Assembly: GCA_016182805.1 (NCBI GenBank)
Contig: JACPFV010000050.1
Coordinates: forward strand, 1-37,076
Reading direction: 5' to 3'
DNA: 37,076 nucleotides
Source of the DNA: Gammaproteobacteria bacterium
Lineage (GTDB): Bacteria; Pseudomonadota; Gammaproteobacteria; Nevskiales; Nevskiaceae
Part shown: one piece after another, positions 21,645-31,414 of the stretch
How positions within the stretch are numbered: the stretch's first letter is position 1
How the letters are laid out: every line of letters starts with the position of its first letter
Notes under the pieces: model-generated
What the model saw: the letters and a program-made list of their open reading frames with translations, nothing else
What the model was told of the DNA's origin: nothing
The model's database searches: none
Program-made: the position numbers and the translations under genes

Positions 21645-22409
21645 ATGACCAAACGCGTCGTGTTCAACCAGAAAGGTGGCGTCGGCAAGACCACCATCGT
21701 CTGCAACCTGGCGGCGATCGCCGCATCCAAGGGCCTGCGCACGCTGGTCGTGGACCTGGACACGCAGGGCAACGCCACGCAGTACCTGATGGGCCGCTCC
21801 GACGCGCGGCCCGACCGCAGCATCGCCGACTTCTTCGAGAGCACGCTCAGCTTCTCGCTGATGCCGCAGCCCTTCGTCGCCTACGCCACCAACACGCCGT
21901 TCGACAACCTGGACGTGGTCGCCTCGTCGCCGCGGCTGGATGAGCTGTCGGTCAAGCTGGAGTCCAAGCAGAAGATCTACAAGCTGCGCGACGCGCTGGG
22001 CAAGCTGCGCGACTACGACGCCGTGTTCATCGACACGCCGCCGGCGCTCAACTTCTACAGCCGCTCCGCGCTGATCGCCGCCGAGCGCTGCCTGATCCCG
22101 TTCGACTGCGACGAGTTCGCGCGCCAGGCGCTGAACACGCTGATCGAGAACATCGACGAGATCCGCGCCGACCACAACGGCGGGCTGGAGATCGAGGGCA
22201 TCGTGGTCAACCAGTTCCAGAGCCGCGCGGCACTGCCGGCGCGCCTGATCGACGAGCTGAGGCAGCAGGGCCGGCCGGTGCTCGACACCATGGTGTCGGC
22301 CTCCGTGAAAGTGAAGGAATCGCACGAGCGCGCCACCCCGCTGGTCTACCTGGACAAGGGCCACAAGGTCACGCAGGAGTACCTGGCGCTGTACGATGCG
22401 CTGAACTGA
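21645..22409 (+). CDS. ParA-family ATPase without ParB
   Basis: A 254-residue deviant-Walker ATPase. The P-loop with its signature lysine is [10 protein letters not shown] (residues 9-18), Walker A' is [11 protein letters not shown] and Walker B is [13 protein letters not shown]. Relatives partition chromosomes or plasmids, or position protein complexes such as chemosensory arrays and carboxysomes. No parB or cargo gene is adjacent, so it is an orphan of unknown cargo. ATG at 21645 gives [12 protein letters not shown], the expected start. TATACA at 21592-21597 is a possible -10 element. It is followed by sthA 20 bp downstream, suggesting co-transcription without an obvious functional link. 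Confidence 0.88.
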   Translation: MTKRVVFNQKGGVGKTTIVCNLAAIAASKGLRTLVVDLDTQGNATQYLMGRSDARPDRSIADFFESTLSFSLMPQPFVAYATNTPFDNLDVVASSPRLDELSVKLESKQKIYKLRDALGKLRDYDAVFIDTPPALNFYSRSALIAAERCLIPFDCDEFARQALNTLIENIDEIRADHNGGLEIEGIVVNQFQSRAALPARLIDELRQQGRPVLDTMVSASVKVKESHERATPLVYLDKGHKVTQEYLALYDALN

Positions 22410-22429
22410 GCATCCAAGGGGGACGAGAC

Positions 22430-23818
22430 GTGGAGCGCTTTGACGTTGTGGTGATCGGCAGCGGGCCGGCGGGCGAAGGCGCGGCGATGATGGCGGCGAA
22501 GAACCACCGCCGCTGCGCCGTGATCGAGCGCCATTTCGATGTCGGCGGCGGCTGCACGCACTGGGGCACGATTCCGAGCAAGGCGCTGCGCCACGCGGTG
22601 AAGACGCTGCACGACCTGCGCAACAACCCGCTGCTGGCCGAGTACCGGCGCAACCTGCGCCTCACGTTCCCGCAGCTGCTGCACTCCGCCGACAAGGTGG
22701 TGGAGAAGCAGGTCGCGATGCGCCACCGCTTCTACGAGCGCAACAAGGTGCCGGTGATCGAGGGCCACGCGCGCTTCCTCGACCCGCACCACCTGGAGGT
22801 GCTGCGCGACGGCGCGCCGCCGCTCAAGCTGCGCGCCGAGCATATCGTCATCGCCACCGGCTCCCGCCCGTACCATCCGCCGGAGGTCGACTTCACCCAT
22901 CCGCGGATCAAGGACAGCGACACGATCCTGAAATACCAGGAGAACCCGCTGTCGATCGCGATCTACGGCGCCGGCGTCATCGGCTGCGAGTACGCCTCGA
23001 TCTTCGCCGGCCTGGGCATCAAGACCACGCTGGTCGACACGCAGGACCGGCTGCTGTCCTTCCTCGACGACGAGATCACCGAGGCGCTGTCGTACCACCT
23101 GCGCGAGCAGGGCTGCATCATCCGCCACAACGAGCAGTTCGAGTCGATCGAGGCGCGCGCGCACGACGTGGTGCTGAACCTCAAGAGCGGGCGCAAGATC
23201 AAGTCCGACGTGCTGCTGTGGGCCAACGGCCGCGCCGGCAACTCCGACGGCCTGGGCCTGGACAAGGTCGGCGTCGCGCCCAACAGCCGCGGCCAGATCG
23301 CGGTCGACGAGAACTACCAGACCGCCGCGCCGAACATCTACGCCGCCGGCGACGTCACCGGCCCGCCGGCGCTGGCGAGCGTGGCCTACGACCAGGGCCG
23401 CTATGCGGTCGAGCACATCCTGACCGGCAAGACCGACCCGAACCGCACCACGCTGATGCCCACCGGCATCTACACGATCCCGGAGATCAGCTCGGTGGGC
23501 AAGACCGAGCGCGAGCTGCGCGAGGCGCAGATCCCGTTCGAGGTCGGCCACGCGATGTTCAAGAGCCTGGCGCGCGCGCAGATGACCGACGAGACGGTCG
23601 GCATGCTCAAGATCCTGTTCCACGCGCAGACGCTGGAAATCCTGGGCGTGCACTGCTTCGGCGACCGCGCCAGCGAGATCGTGCACATCGGCCAGACGGT
23701 GATGGCGAGCCCCGCGCAGAACAACCTGCGCTACCTCATCAACACCACGTTCAATTATCCGACGATGGCCGAGGCGTACCGCGTGGCGGCGCACAACGGG
23801 CTGAACCGCCTCGCCTGA
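22430..23818 (+). CDS. sthA: Soluble pyridine nucleotide transhydrogenase
   Basis: A 462-residue flavoprotein (FAD), which transfers hydride between NADPH and NAD+ to balance the two pools. The FAD-binding start is [15 protein letters not shown]; the region that holds the redox disulfide in related lipoamide dehydrogenases reads [19 protein letters not shown] as in E. coli SthA, lacking the second cysteine. [21 protein letters not shown], the NAD(P) loop [15 protein letters not shown] and the C-terminal [17 protein letters not shown] are all close to SthA. The start is GTG at 22430 behind AAGGGGGA. Length matches the family (about 465). Confidence 0.95.
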   Translation: MERFDVVVIGSGPAGEGAAMMAAKNHRRCAVIERHFDVGGGCTHWGTIPSKALRHAVKTLHDLRNNPLLAEYRRNLRLTFPQLLHSADKVVEKQVAMRHRFYERNKVPVIEGHARFLDPHHLEVLRDGAPPLKLRAEHIVIATGSRPYHPPEVDFTHPRIKDSDTILKYQENPLSIAIYGAGVIGCEYASIFAGLGIKTTLVDTQDRLLSFLDDEITEALSYHLREQGCIIRHNEQFESIEARAHDVVLNLKSGRKIKSDVLLWANGRAGNSDGLGLDKVGVAPNSRGQIAVDENYQTAAPNIYAAGDVTGPPALASVAYDQGRYAVEHILTGKTDPNRTTLMPTGIYTIPEISSVGKTERELREAQIPFEVGHAMFKSLARAQMTDETVGMLKILFHAQTLEILGVHCFGDRASEIVHIGQTVMASPAQNNLRYLINTTFNYPTMAEAYRVAAHNGLNRLA

Positions 23819-23853
23819 GTCCCACGCACGGAGCCCGCCGTAACGGCAATCCC

Positions 23854-23890
23854 CGTAGCCCGCATGAAACGCAGCGGAATGCGGGCTACG
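23854..23890. repeat. REP-like palindrome, 12-bp arms
   Basis: CGTAGCCCGCAT (23854-23865) and ATGCGGGCTACG (23879-23890) form a perfect inverted repeat around the 13-nt loop GAAACGCAGCGGA. The pattern CGTAGCCCGxATGAAxCGCAGCGGAATxCGGGxTACG is one I recognise as widespread in proteobacterial intergenic regions. It lies between convergent sthA and the MazG-type gene, 4 bp from the latter's stop codon, where it may also end transcripts by forming a stem. Confidence 0.72.
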
Positions 23891-23893
23891 GCG

Positions 23894-24301
23894 CTACGTC
23901 CCTCGCCGCTTGCGCGCGGCGGCCTTGCGCCGCTCCTTCGCCTTGGCCTCCTGCCAGTACGCCTCCATCGCGTCGAGGCGGCCGGGTTGGCCCAGGGGCG
24001 GCAGCCGGTCGAGGTGCTTGAGCACGTGGCCGAAGCGCCGGCCGAACTTGCGGTTGGCGCCGGCCAGCGCGCGGATCGGGTCCACCTTCAGGTGCCGGGC
24101 GAGGTTGATCGCCATGAACAGCAGGTCGCCCAGCTCGTCGGTGGCGCGGGCGGGGTCGTGGGCGTCGGCGCGCAGCTCGCCGATCTCCTCTTCCAGCTTG
24201 GCCCACAGGTCCTCGGTGCGCTCCCAGTCGAAGCCGACGCGCACCGCGTCGCGCTGGATGCGCAGGGAATCGCGCAGCGGGTCCGGCCGGCGGCGCGTCA
24301 C
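23894..24301 (-). CDS. MazG-type nucleotide pyrophosphohydrolase, single domain
   Basis: A 135-residue protein with one MazG domain, half the size of the two-domain E. coli MazG (263). The metal-binding pattern EExxE...ExxD is present in KLEEEIGELRAD and DELGDLLFMAINLARHL. MazG enzymes hydrolyse NTPs to NMP and pyrophosphate and clean the nucleotide pool. The C-terminus is strongly basic (EAKAKERRKAAARKRRGT). The start is a GTG at 24301 overlapping the NUDIX stop by 4 nt (GTGA); it places the conserved DSLRIQRDAVRVGFDW near the N-terminus. Two nucleotide-cleaning enzymes thus sit in one operon. Confidence 0.87.
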   Translation of the reverse strand: MTRRRPDPLRDSLRIQRDAVRVGFDWERTEDLWAKLEEEIGELRADAHDPARATDELGDLLFMAINLARHLKVDPIRALAGANRKFGRRFGHVLKHLDRLPPLGQPGRLDAMEAYWQEAKAKERRKAAARKRRGT

Positions 24302-24927
24302 GGCGCCGCCTGAACCTTCTGCGCGAGGTTCCAGAGCATGCCGGCGGTGGCACCCCAGATCACCCGTCCCTCGTAGGCGACCTCGAAGAACGGCACGTTG
24401 AGGCCGTTGCGCGAGAACCGCTTGCGCTGGAAGCTTTCCGCGCGCAGCAGGTAGTCCAGCGGCACCTCGAACACCTCCGCCACCTCGCCCGCGTCGGGCG
24501 CGAAGGCGGGCGGCGACTCGACCAGGCCGACCACCGGCGTAATCAGGTAGCGCGTCACCGTCGGATAGTCGTCGAGGTAGCCGATCACCTCGACCGCGCC
24601 GGACGCAAGCCCGATTTCCTCCTGCGCCTCGCGCAAAGCGGCGTGCGCGGCCGATTCGTCGGAGTCCTCGCGCCGGCCGCCGGGGAAGCTGATCTGGCCG
24701 CCGTGCTTGCGCAGATGCTCGGAGCGGCGCGTGAACAGCACCGTCAACTCGGCGCCGCGCCGGATCACCGGCGCCAGCACCGCCGCCGGGCGCAGCGAGC
24801 GCAGCAGCTCGGGCGTCAGCAGGCGGTCCAGCTTGAGCGGCAGCTCGATCGGGGAGATCGGTCGCGGCGGCGTCTCGTGCGTGTCGCTCAGCGCGCGCCG
24901 CAGCCTCTGTTCCAGGGCCGAAGACAT
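24298..24927 (-). CDS. NUDIX hydrolase, CoA pyrophosphatase type
   Basis: A 209-residue NUDIX protein of the CoA/8-oxo-dGTP-acting (NudL/YeaB) group. The extended family motif is clear: LFTRRSEHLRKHGGQISFPGG, then ALREAQEEIGL of the Nudix box, with the helix E residues that bind Mg. Proteins with the upstream LRKHxGQxSFPGG block cleave coenzyme A to phosphopantetheine and 3',5'-ADP. Start at 24927 (MSSALEQ) is conserved in length for the family. Downstream the gene overlaps the MazG gene by 4 nt; upstream it is 8 bp from the basic-tail protein. Confidence 0.88.
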   Translation of the reverse strand: MSSALEQRLRRALSDTHETPPRPISPIELPLKLDRLLTPELLRSLRPAAVLAPVIRRGAELTVLFTRRSEHLRKHGGQISFPGGRREDSDESAAHAALREAQEEIGLASGAVEVIGYLDDYPTVTRYLITPVVGLVESPPAFAPDAGEVAEVFEVPLDYLLRAESFQRKRFSRNGLNVPFFEVAYEGRVIWGATAGMLWNLAQKVQAAP

Positions 24928-24935
24928 CGAATGGC

Positions 24936-25382
24936 TTACTTGCGCCCCCGCGCCTTGGCCTTGCGGGCGGTGCGGGCCGCGGCCGGCTTGCGGCGCGCGG
25001 GCGCGGCGACGGCCGCCGCCGGCGCCGCGACGGCATGCGCGTTCTTGCGCTGCCGCAGGTGCTGGCGCAGATCCTCGACATGCGCGCGGATCAGGTCGTG
25101 GAAACGCGGGCCGGGGCCGGTGTCCTCGTAGATCGGGTCGCCCTGCTCGTCCTGGGCCACGATCCTGTCGCCCTTCACGTACGGGAAGTGCGCTTGCAGC
25201 TCGTCCAGCGCGGCGCTCAGCAGGTCGGTCATCAATTGCTCCGGCGTGCGGCCGGGATACAGCTCTGCAAGGGCGTGGATCTTGGCCGCCTCGTAGATCG
25301 GCAGCCGCAGGCGGTACTCGTCGGCGGTCAGGGGCTGGCTGGCGTCGCCTTCCCATGCTTGGAGGAGTTCCTTGATCTTCAC
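24936..25382 (-). CDS. Conserved protein with basic Ala/Lys/Arg tail
   Basis: A 148-residue protein. The first about 110 residues (MKIKELLQAWEGDAS, LPIYEAAKIHALAELYPGRT, LLSAALDELQAHFPYVKG, DPIYEDTGPGPRFHDL) match a small family that is annotated, without good evidence as far as I know, as pilin assembly or type 1 pili tip component in Pseudomonas and relatives. No signal peptide is visible, which argues against a pilus tip role. The last about 35 residues are an Ala/Pro/Arg/Lys tail ending in ARTARKAKARGRK, of the histone H1-like type, so nucleic-acid binding is possible (inference). First gene of the operon with NUDIX and MazG. Confidence 0.75.
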   Translation of the reverse strand: MKIKELLQAWEGDASQPLTADEYRLRLPIYEAAKIHALAELYPGRTPEQLMTDLLSAALDELQAHFPYVKGDRIVAQDEQGDPIYEDTGPGPRFHDLIRAHVEDLRQHLRQRKNAHAVAAPAAAVAAPARRKPAAARTARKAKARGRK

Positions 25383-25428
25383 GCGGGTCGGGAGCTGGAT
25401 GTGGGCGCGATTAGTTTATCCGAATGGC

Positions 25429-25434
25429 TACAAT
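25429..25434 (+). promoter_or_regulatory. Possible -10 element before thioesterase pair
   Basis: TACAAT lies in a short AT-rich patch (25410-25435) of the 76-bp divergent region, 24 bp before the thioesterase start. No good -35 is found at 16-18 bp, so this is a weak prediction. The same patch probably also drives the minus-strand operon. Confidence 0.35.
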
Positions 25435-25458
25435 GCCTAGAGCCTTCCGATCCGTTCC

Positions 25459-25914
25459 ATGACCCACGCAAGTTTCTACGACGCGGTGCGCACGCGCTTC
25501 ACCGAGGTCGTCCCCCACGTCCGCGAATGCGGCATGATCGTCGACCATCTTTCCGCGGAATACGCGCAGGCGCGCCTGCCGTACCGGCCGGAATGGCTCG
25601 GCGACTCCGAGCGCCGCCTGATCCACACCGGCATCATCACCACGGTGATCGACACCGTCAGCGGCCTCGCCGTGCTGGCGGCGCTGGGGCAGTTCGAGCC
25701 GATCGCCACCCTGGACCTGCGCATGGACTACCTGCGCCCCACCCTGCCCGACAAGCCCCTGCACTGCCGCGCCGAGTGCTACCGCGTCACGCGCCACATC
25801 TGCTTCGTGCGCGCCTGCGCCTGGCAGGACGACGAGAAGGAGCCGGTCGCGGTCAGCCAATCCACCTTCATGCGCAGCTCGCATTCGCGGCAGCGCTCGG
25901 CTCGCACGATATGA
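25459..25914 (+). CDS. Hot-dog thioesterase, PaaI-like, copy 1
   Basis: A 151-residue protein of the PaaI/YdiI hot-dog thioesterase family, which hydrolyses acyl-CoA thioesters. The characteristic helix region is IHTGIITTVIDTVSGLAVLAAL (His-x-Gly..Asp), followed by the central strand IATLDLRMDYLRPTLPDKPLHCRAECYRV, as in PaaI. The usual HGG is HTG here. The gene overlaps the next by 4 nt (ATGA), and the next encodes a second, divergent hot-dog protein. The two might form a heteromer, since hot-dog proteins work as dimers or tetramers (inference). Substrate unknown. Confidence 0.85.
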   Translation: MTHASFYDAVRTRFTEVVPHVRECGMIVDHLSAEYAQARLPYRPEWLGDSERRLIHTGIITTVIDTVSGLAVLAALGQFEPIATLDLRMDYLRPTLPDKPLHCRAECYRVTRHICFVRACAWQDDEKEPVAVSQSTFMRSSHSRQRSARTI

Positions 25915-26399
25915 GCACGCGCAACGAAACCGAAATGAGCCAAGCGCGCCGGCTGGCGCGCGAAGGCGGCGACCTGTCGCTGCTGCGCGCGCGCGTGCCG
26001 TACGCGGCGTTCCTCGACGTGCAGGTGACGCTGGACCAGGGCGTGCCGCGCTTCCGCATGCCGTTCCGGCGCTCGCTGATCGGCAACACCGTGCTGCCCG
26101 CGATCCACGGCGGCGCCGTCGCCGGCTTCATGGAGAACGCGGCGATCCTGCACCTGCTCCTGCTGCTGGAGGAGACCCGCGTGCCCAAGAGCATCGACTT
26201 CTCGATCGACTACCTGCGCTCCGCCAACCCCGTCGACACCTACGCCGCCTGCGAGGTGGCGCGCCAGGGCCGGCGCGTGGCGCAGGTGCAGATCCGCTGC
26301 TGGCAAGACGAGGAAGGCCATCCCGGTCGCCAGCGCGAGATCGCCATCGGCCGCGCGCATTTCCTGCTCACTTCGCCCAGTGACGAAACCGGCACCTGA
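25911..26399 (+). CDS. Hot-dog thioesterase, PaaI-like, copy 2
   Basis: A 162-residue hot-dog-fold protein. The active-site region is PAIHGGAVAGFMENAAILHLL, with the HGG..A..E pattern of PaaI-like thioesterases, followed by KSIDFSIDYLRSANPVDTYAACEVARQGRRVAQVQIRCWQ in the order expected for the central sheet. It differs from the preceding copy in keeping HGG and using Glu instead of Asp in the helix. The start is ATG at 25911, overlapping the previous stop. Its 3' end overlaps the next small gene by 20 bp. Confidence 0.85.
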   Translation: MSTRNETEMSQARRLAREGGDLSLLRARVPYAAFLDVQVTLDQGVPRFRMPFRRSLIGNTVLPAIHGGAVAGFMENAAILHLLLLLEETRVPKSIDFSIDYLRSANPVDTYAACEVARQGRRVAQVQIRCWQDEEGHPGRQREIAIGRAHFLLTSPSDETGT

Positions 26400-26655
26400 C
26401 ATCCCGCCGGGCTGGTTGAGCTTCAAGGAACTGGATGCCGCCCTCGGGCTGCCCAAGGGCGGCGCGTTCCGCGCCTTCAAGCGCCTGGAGCCGGGCCTGC
26501 GCGAGGGAACCGACTACCGCGTCCTCGTCCCCGGCCGCGACGACGATGCCCTGGAAAGCCTGCGGCGCGGCGGGCGCATCTACGCCTCCACGGTGAACCT
26601 GGTGCTGCTGTCGCCAGCCGCCGCCGCGCGGGTGCGCGCCGCTTTGCAGGGCTGA
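26380..26655 (+). CDS. Small conserved-looking protein of unknown function
   Basis: A 91-residue protein that I do not recognise. LSFKELDAALGLPKGGAFRAFKRLEPGLREGTDYRVL reads like a helix-turn-helix or wing of an excisionase-like DNA-binding domain, and the remainder (GGRIYASTVNLVLLSPAAAARVRAAL) ends in an amphipathic helix; these are impressions from pattern only. The likely start is GTG at 26380, inside the end of the thioesterase gene, which suggests translational coupling. Codon use matches the neighbours, so it is probably a real gene. Confidence 0.6.
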   Translation: MTKPAPDIPPGWLSFKELDAALGLPKGGAFRAFKRLEPGLREGTDYRVLVPGRDDDALESLRRGGRIYASTVNLVLLSPAAAARVRAALQG

Positions 26656-26705
26656 GCAAGGGGTATACGATTTCCTGCACCGTCGAATCCGACTGGAGGT
26701 ACGCC

Positions 26706-27023
26706 ATGTCCGCAGCCGAACTCCTCAAGCAGTTGCCCGGAGCGTTCCAGCCGGACGCGGCCAGCGGCGTGGACTGCACGGTGCAGTTCAACGCCTCCGC
26801 CACGGCGCACATGGTGGTGAAGGACGGCACCTGCGCCGTGCACGAAGGCGCCGCGGCCGCGCCCGACCTGACCATAACGATGGACGACGACGACCTGGTC
26901 GCGCTGCTCAAGGGCGAGCTGAACGGCATGACCGCGTTCATGACCGGCAAGATGCAGCTCGAAGGCGACCTCATGCTGGCGCAGCGCATGATGAGCTTCT
27001 TCGATCCCGCCAAGCTTTCCTGA
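26706..27023 (+). CDS. SCP2 sterol-binding-domain protein
   Basis: A 105-residue protein made of a single SCP2 domain, a fold that binds lipids or acyl-CoA in a hydrophobic tunnel. The family pattern appears in order: VQFNASATAHMVVKDGTC, PDLTITMDDDDLVALLKGELNGMTAFMTGKMQLEGDLMLAQRM. Many small bacterial members of this form exist with no defined ligand. GGAGGT five nt before ATG at 26706 is a strong ribosome binding site. GGTATACGATTT (about 26661-26672) may hold a -10 element. The neighbourhood with thioesterases suggests lipid or CoA metabolism. Confidence 0.88.
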   Translation: MSAAELLKQLPGAFQPDAASGVDCTVQFNASATAHMVVKDGTCAVHEGAAAAPDLTITMDDDDLVALLKGELNGMTAFMTGKMQLEGDLMLAQRMMSFFDPAKLS

Positions 27024-27029
27024 AGCCCC

Positions 27030-27713
27030 TTGAATCCCGACTCCGCCCTGGGCGAAGCCGCCCGGGGCTTTTCGTTTGAGTTGCGCGAGGCGGACGGCCG
27101 GCTGGAACTGCGCGCGCCGCACCACCCGCGTTACGGAGCGGTCTACGCGGACTGGGCCAGCCCGGAGGTCCGCCGCCGCGTCGCCGGCGGGCGCCGGCAG
27201 TTGCTGGCGCGCGCGGTCGGCCTGCACAAGAATCCGGCGCCGCGGGTGCTGGACGCCACCGCCGGCCTCGGCCGCGACGGCTACGTGCTCGCCGCGCTGG
27301 GCGCCCGCGTCACCCTGCTGGAACGCCATCCCATGGTCGCGGCCCTGCTGCGCGACGCGCTGCGCCGCGCCGCCGGCGAGCCGGCCGCCGCACACATCGA
27401 GGTCTGCGAGGGCCAGGCGCGGGACTTCTTCGGCCGCGGGAACTGGGACGCGATCTACCTGGACCCCATGTACCCGGACGAGGGCAAGGCTGCGCTGGCG
27501 AAGAAGGAGCTGCAATTCCTGCGCGAACTGACCGGCGGCGACCCGGACGCCGACGCGCTGCTGGAGCCGGCGCTGGCCGCCGGTCCGCGCCGCGTGGTGG
27601 TCAAGCGCCCGCTCAAGGCGCCATGGCTGGCGCGGCGCAAGCCGGACCTGGAGCTGAAGGGCACGCAGGCGCGATTTGACGTGTACGTGCCGGCGCCGAC
27701 AATACCGCGATGA
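27030..27713 (+). CDS. rsmJ: 16S rRNA m2G1516 methyltransferase RsmJ
   Basis: A 227-residue SAM-dependent methyltransferase that methylates G1516 of 16S rRNA. The SAM motif is VLDATAGLGRDGYVLAALGA (residues 73-92), followed by LLERHPMVAALLRDALRR and the catalytic YLDPMYP motif at 144-149; these are specific to RsmJ. The C-terminal KRPLKAPWL also matches. The start is a TTG at 27030, only 6 bp after the SCP2 stop and with a weak Shine-Dalgarno; no ATG in frame gives a plausible N-terminus. Its stop overlaps the start of the next gene (ATGA). Confidence 0.92.
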   Translation: MNPDSALGEAARGFSFELREADGRLELRAPHHPRYGAVYADWASPEVRRRVAGGRRQLLARAVGLHKNPAPRVLDATAGLGRDGYVLAALGARVTLLERHPMVAALLRDALRRAAGEPAAAHIEVCEGQARDFFGRGNWDAIYLDPMYPDEGKAALAKKELQFLRELTGGDPDADALLEPALAAGPRRVVVKRPLKAPWLARRKPDLELKGTQARFDVYVPAPTIPR

Positions 27714-28207
27714 GAACGGTGACGCTGGTGCGCCACGCCAAGTCGTCCTGGGACGAGCCCGGCCTGTCCGACTTCGCGCGCCCGCTCAACGCCCGCGGCA
27801 AGCGCGACGCGCCGCGCATGGCCGCCCGCGCAGTCGCCGCCGGCTGGCAGCCGGAGCGGCTGGTGTCCAGCCCCGCCCTGCGTGCGCTGGCCACCGCGCG
27901 CATCTTCGCGCAGGCGCTGCACCTGCCGTCGGCGGACATCCAGCTCGTCCCGGCGATCTACGAGGCCAGCCCGCAGGCGCTGCTCGACGCGATCCGCGAG
28001 CTGAACGCGCACGACCGCGACGCGATGCTGTTCGGCCACAACCCCGGCATCAGCCAGGCGGCGCATCTGCTGGCGCGGTGCCCGTTCGACGAGATGCCGA
28101 CCTGCGCGCTGGTGCGCCTGCGGCTTGACGTGAAGGGCTGGGCCGACGTCGCGCCGGGCTGCGGCACGGTGCTGGCGTACGAGTATCCAAAGAAAGGCGC
28201 CGACTGA
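27710..28207 (+). CDS. SixA-like histidine phosphatase
   Basis: A 165-residue member of the histidine phosphatase (RHG) superfamily most like SixA, which removes phosphate from histidine-phosphotransfer proteins. The phosphate-binding and catalytic residues are Arg8-His9 in TLVRHAKSSW, Arg51-region VSSPALRALATARI, and His110 in LFGHNPGIS. The KSSW and FGHNPG features are those of SixA-type short phosphatases. Overlaps rsmJ by 4 nt. Partner proteins are not encoded in the window. Confidence 0.87.
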   Translation: MRTVTLVRHAKSSWDEPGLSDFARPLNARGKRDAPRMAARAVAAGWQPERLVSSPALRALATARIFAQALHLPSADIQLVPAIYEASPQALLDAIRELNAHDRDAMLFGHNPGISQAAHLLARCPFDEMPTCALVRLRLDVKGWADVAPGCGTVLAYEYPKKGAD

Positions 28208-28211
28208 GCCT

Positions 28212-28736
28212 TCAGCCCTCGGCCGGGCGCAGGCTCTTCAGGTAGCGCTTGCCGTTCTCAACGTAGTGCGCTGCGTTGTAGGCGATCGCTTGCAGCTCCT
28301 GCGGGCTCAGCGGCCGCGCGACCTTGGCCGGCGCGCCCAGGATCAGCGAGCCTTCCGGAAACTCCTTGCCTTCCGTGACCAGCGCGCCGGCGCCGACGAT
28401 GCAGTTCCTGCCGATGCGGGCGCGGTTGAGGATCACGGACTTGATGCCGATCACGCAGTTGTCGCCGATCTCGCAGCCGTGGAGCATGGCCATGTGCCCC
28501 ACCGTGACGTTCCTGCCGATGCGCAGCTTGACGCCGGGATCGGTGTGCAGCACCGAGCCGTCCTGGATGTTGGAGTTCTCGCCGACGATCAGATCGTCGC
28601 AATCGCCGCGCAGCACGCAGTTGAACCAGACGCTCGAATTCGGCTCCAGCGTCACCGCGCCGATGACGGTGGCGTTGTGCGCGATGAAGCACTCGCCCTT
28701 GATGACCGGCTTGCGGCCGTCCAGCGTGTAGATCAT
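28212..28736 (-). CDS. Gamma-carbonic anhydrase family protein
   Basis: A 174-residue left-handed beta-helix (hexapeptide repeat) protein of the YrdA/PaaY gamma-carbonic anhydrase group. The three zinc-binding histidines can be placed: His64 (SVLHTD), His81 and His86 (VGHMAMLHGCEIG). Hexapeptide repeats of I/L/V-G-x-x form run through FIAHNATVIGAVTL to NCIVGAGALVTEG. Many bacterial members have weak or no carbonic anhydrase activity, so function is uncertain. Start at 28736 (MIYTLDG) is conserved. It lies 69 bp downstream of tsaB on the same strand and may be part of that operon. Confidence 0.9.
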   Translation of the reverse strand: MIYTLDGRKPVIKGECFIAHNATVIGAVTLEPNSSVWFNCVLRGDCDDLIVGENSNIQDGSVLHTDPGVKLRIGRNVTVGHMAMLHGCEIGDNCVIGIKSVILNRARIGRNCIVGAGALVTEGKEFPEGSLILGAPAKVARPLSPQELQAIAYNAAHYVENGKRYLKSLRPAEG

Positions 28737-28805
28737 GGGTGCAGCCCCTCGGAAAGTCGGAGGCGGCACTATGCGGGCGGGCCGGCGATGCGGCAAGCGC
28801 TCCGG

Positions 28806-29512
28806 TCAGCTTGTCCGGCGCTTTTCCGCCTGCTCCGCCAGGGTCAGCGCCACGCGGTCGCGCAGGTACACCGGCGCGAGTTCCTCGGCGCCGATACCGG
28901 CGCCGTGCTCCAGTGCCTCGCGCGCCAGCCGGAAGGCGTCGGCGGCGTGCGGCAGCGCCTCCGGGAGCAGCGCGGCGGGCGGCGCCCCGGCCGCGGCGGA
29001 CAGCGCCTCCGCGTAGCGGCCCCAGCCGGTGCCGGCGCCGACGTACGGCGGCTGCACCGCAACCGCGACCGCCGCCGGCGCGCACACCCGGTCCGGCTGG
29101 AGGGCGCGCGCCGCGCCGCCCGGACCGCGGGCGTAGGCTCCGGCGTAGATCTCGCTCATGCGCGCGTCGATCGCGGCGACGACCTGGTCCTCCGCGCGCG
29201 CATCGAGCGCCTGCTGGGCGATCAATGCCAGCGAGGACACCGGCACCACCGGCCGGTCCAGAGACAGCGCCAGGCCCTTGGCCAAGCCCACGCCGATACG
29301 CAGGCCGGCGAAGCTGCCCGGCCCGACGCAGCACACCAGGGCGTCGAGCTGGCGCAGGCCCGTGCCGGCCTCGGCCAGCAGCTCGTGCAGCATCGGCAGC
29401 AGGCGCTGGGTGTGCTCGCGGCCGACCACGGCATACTTCTCGCGCATGGCGCCGTCGAGCCAGAGCGCAACCGAGCAGGCCTCGGTCGCCGTGTCCAGGG
29501 CGAGGTAGCGTT

Positions 29513-29516
<4 letters not shown>
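28806..29516 (-). CDS. tsaB: tRNA t6A biosynthesis protein TsaB
   Basis: A 236-residue TsaB (YeaZ) protein, which supports TsaD in making N6-threonylcarbamoyladenosine at tRNA position 37. The ASKHA-type start is LALDTATEACSVALW; GREHTQRLLPMLHELL and CVGPGSFAGLRIGVGLAKGLAL are the family's central blocks (GPGSFTGLR in most; here FAG). Start at 29516 overlaps the stop of the upstream helicase gene by 4 nt. The yoaA-tsaB order is also seen in E. coli and other gammaproteobacteria. Confidence 0.93.
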
Positions 29517-31413
<1,897 letters not shown>

Positions 31414-31414
<1 letters not shown>

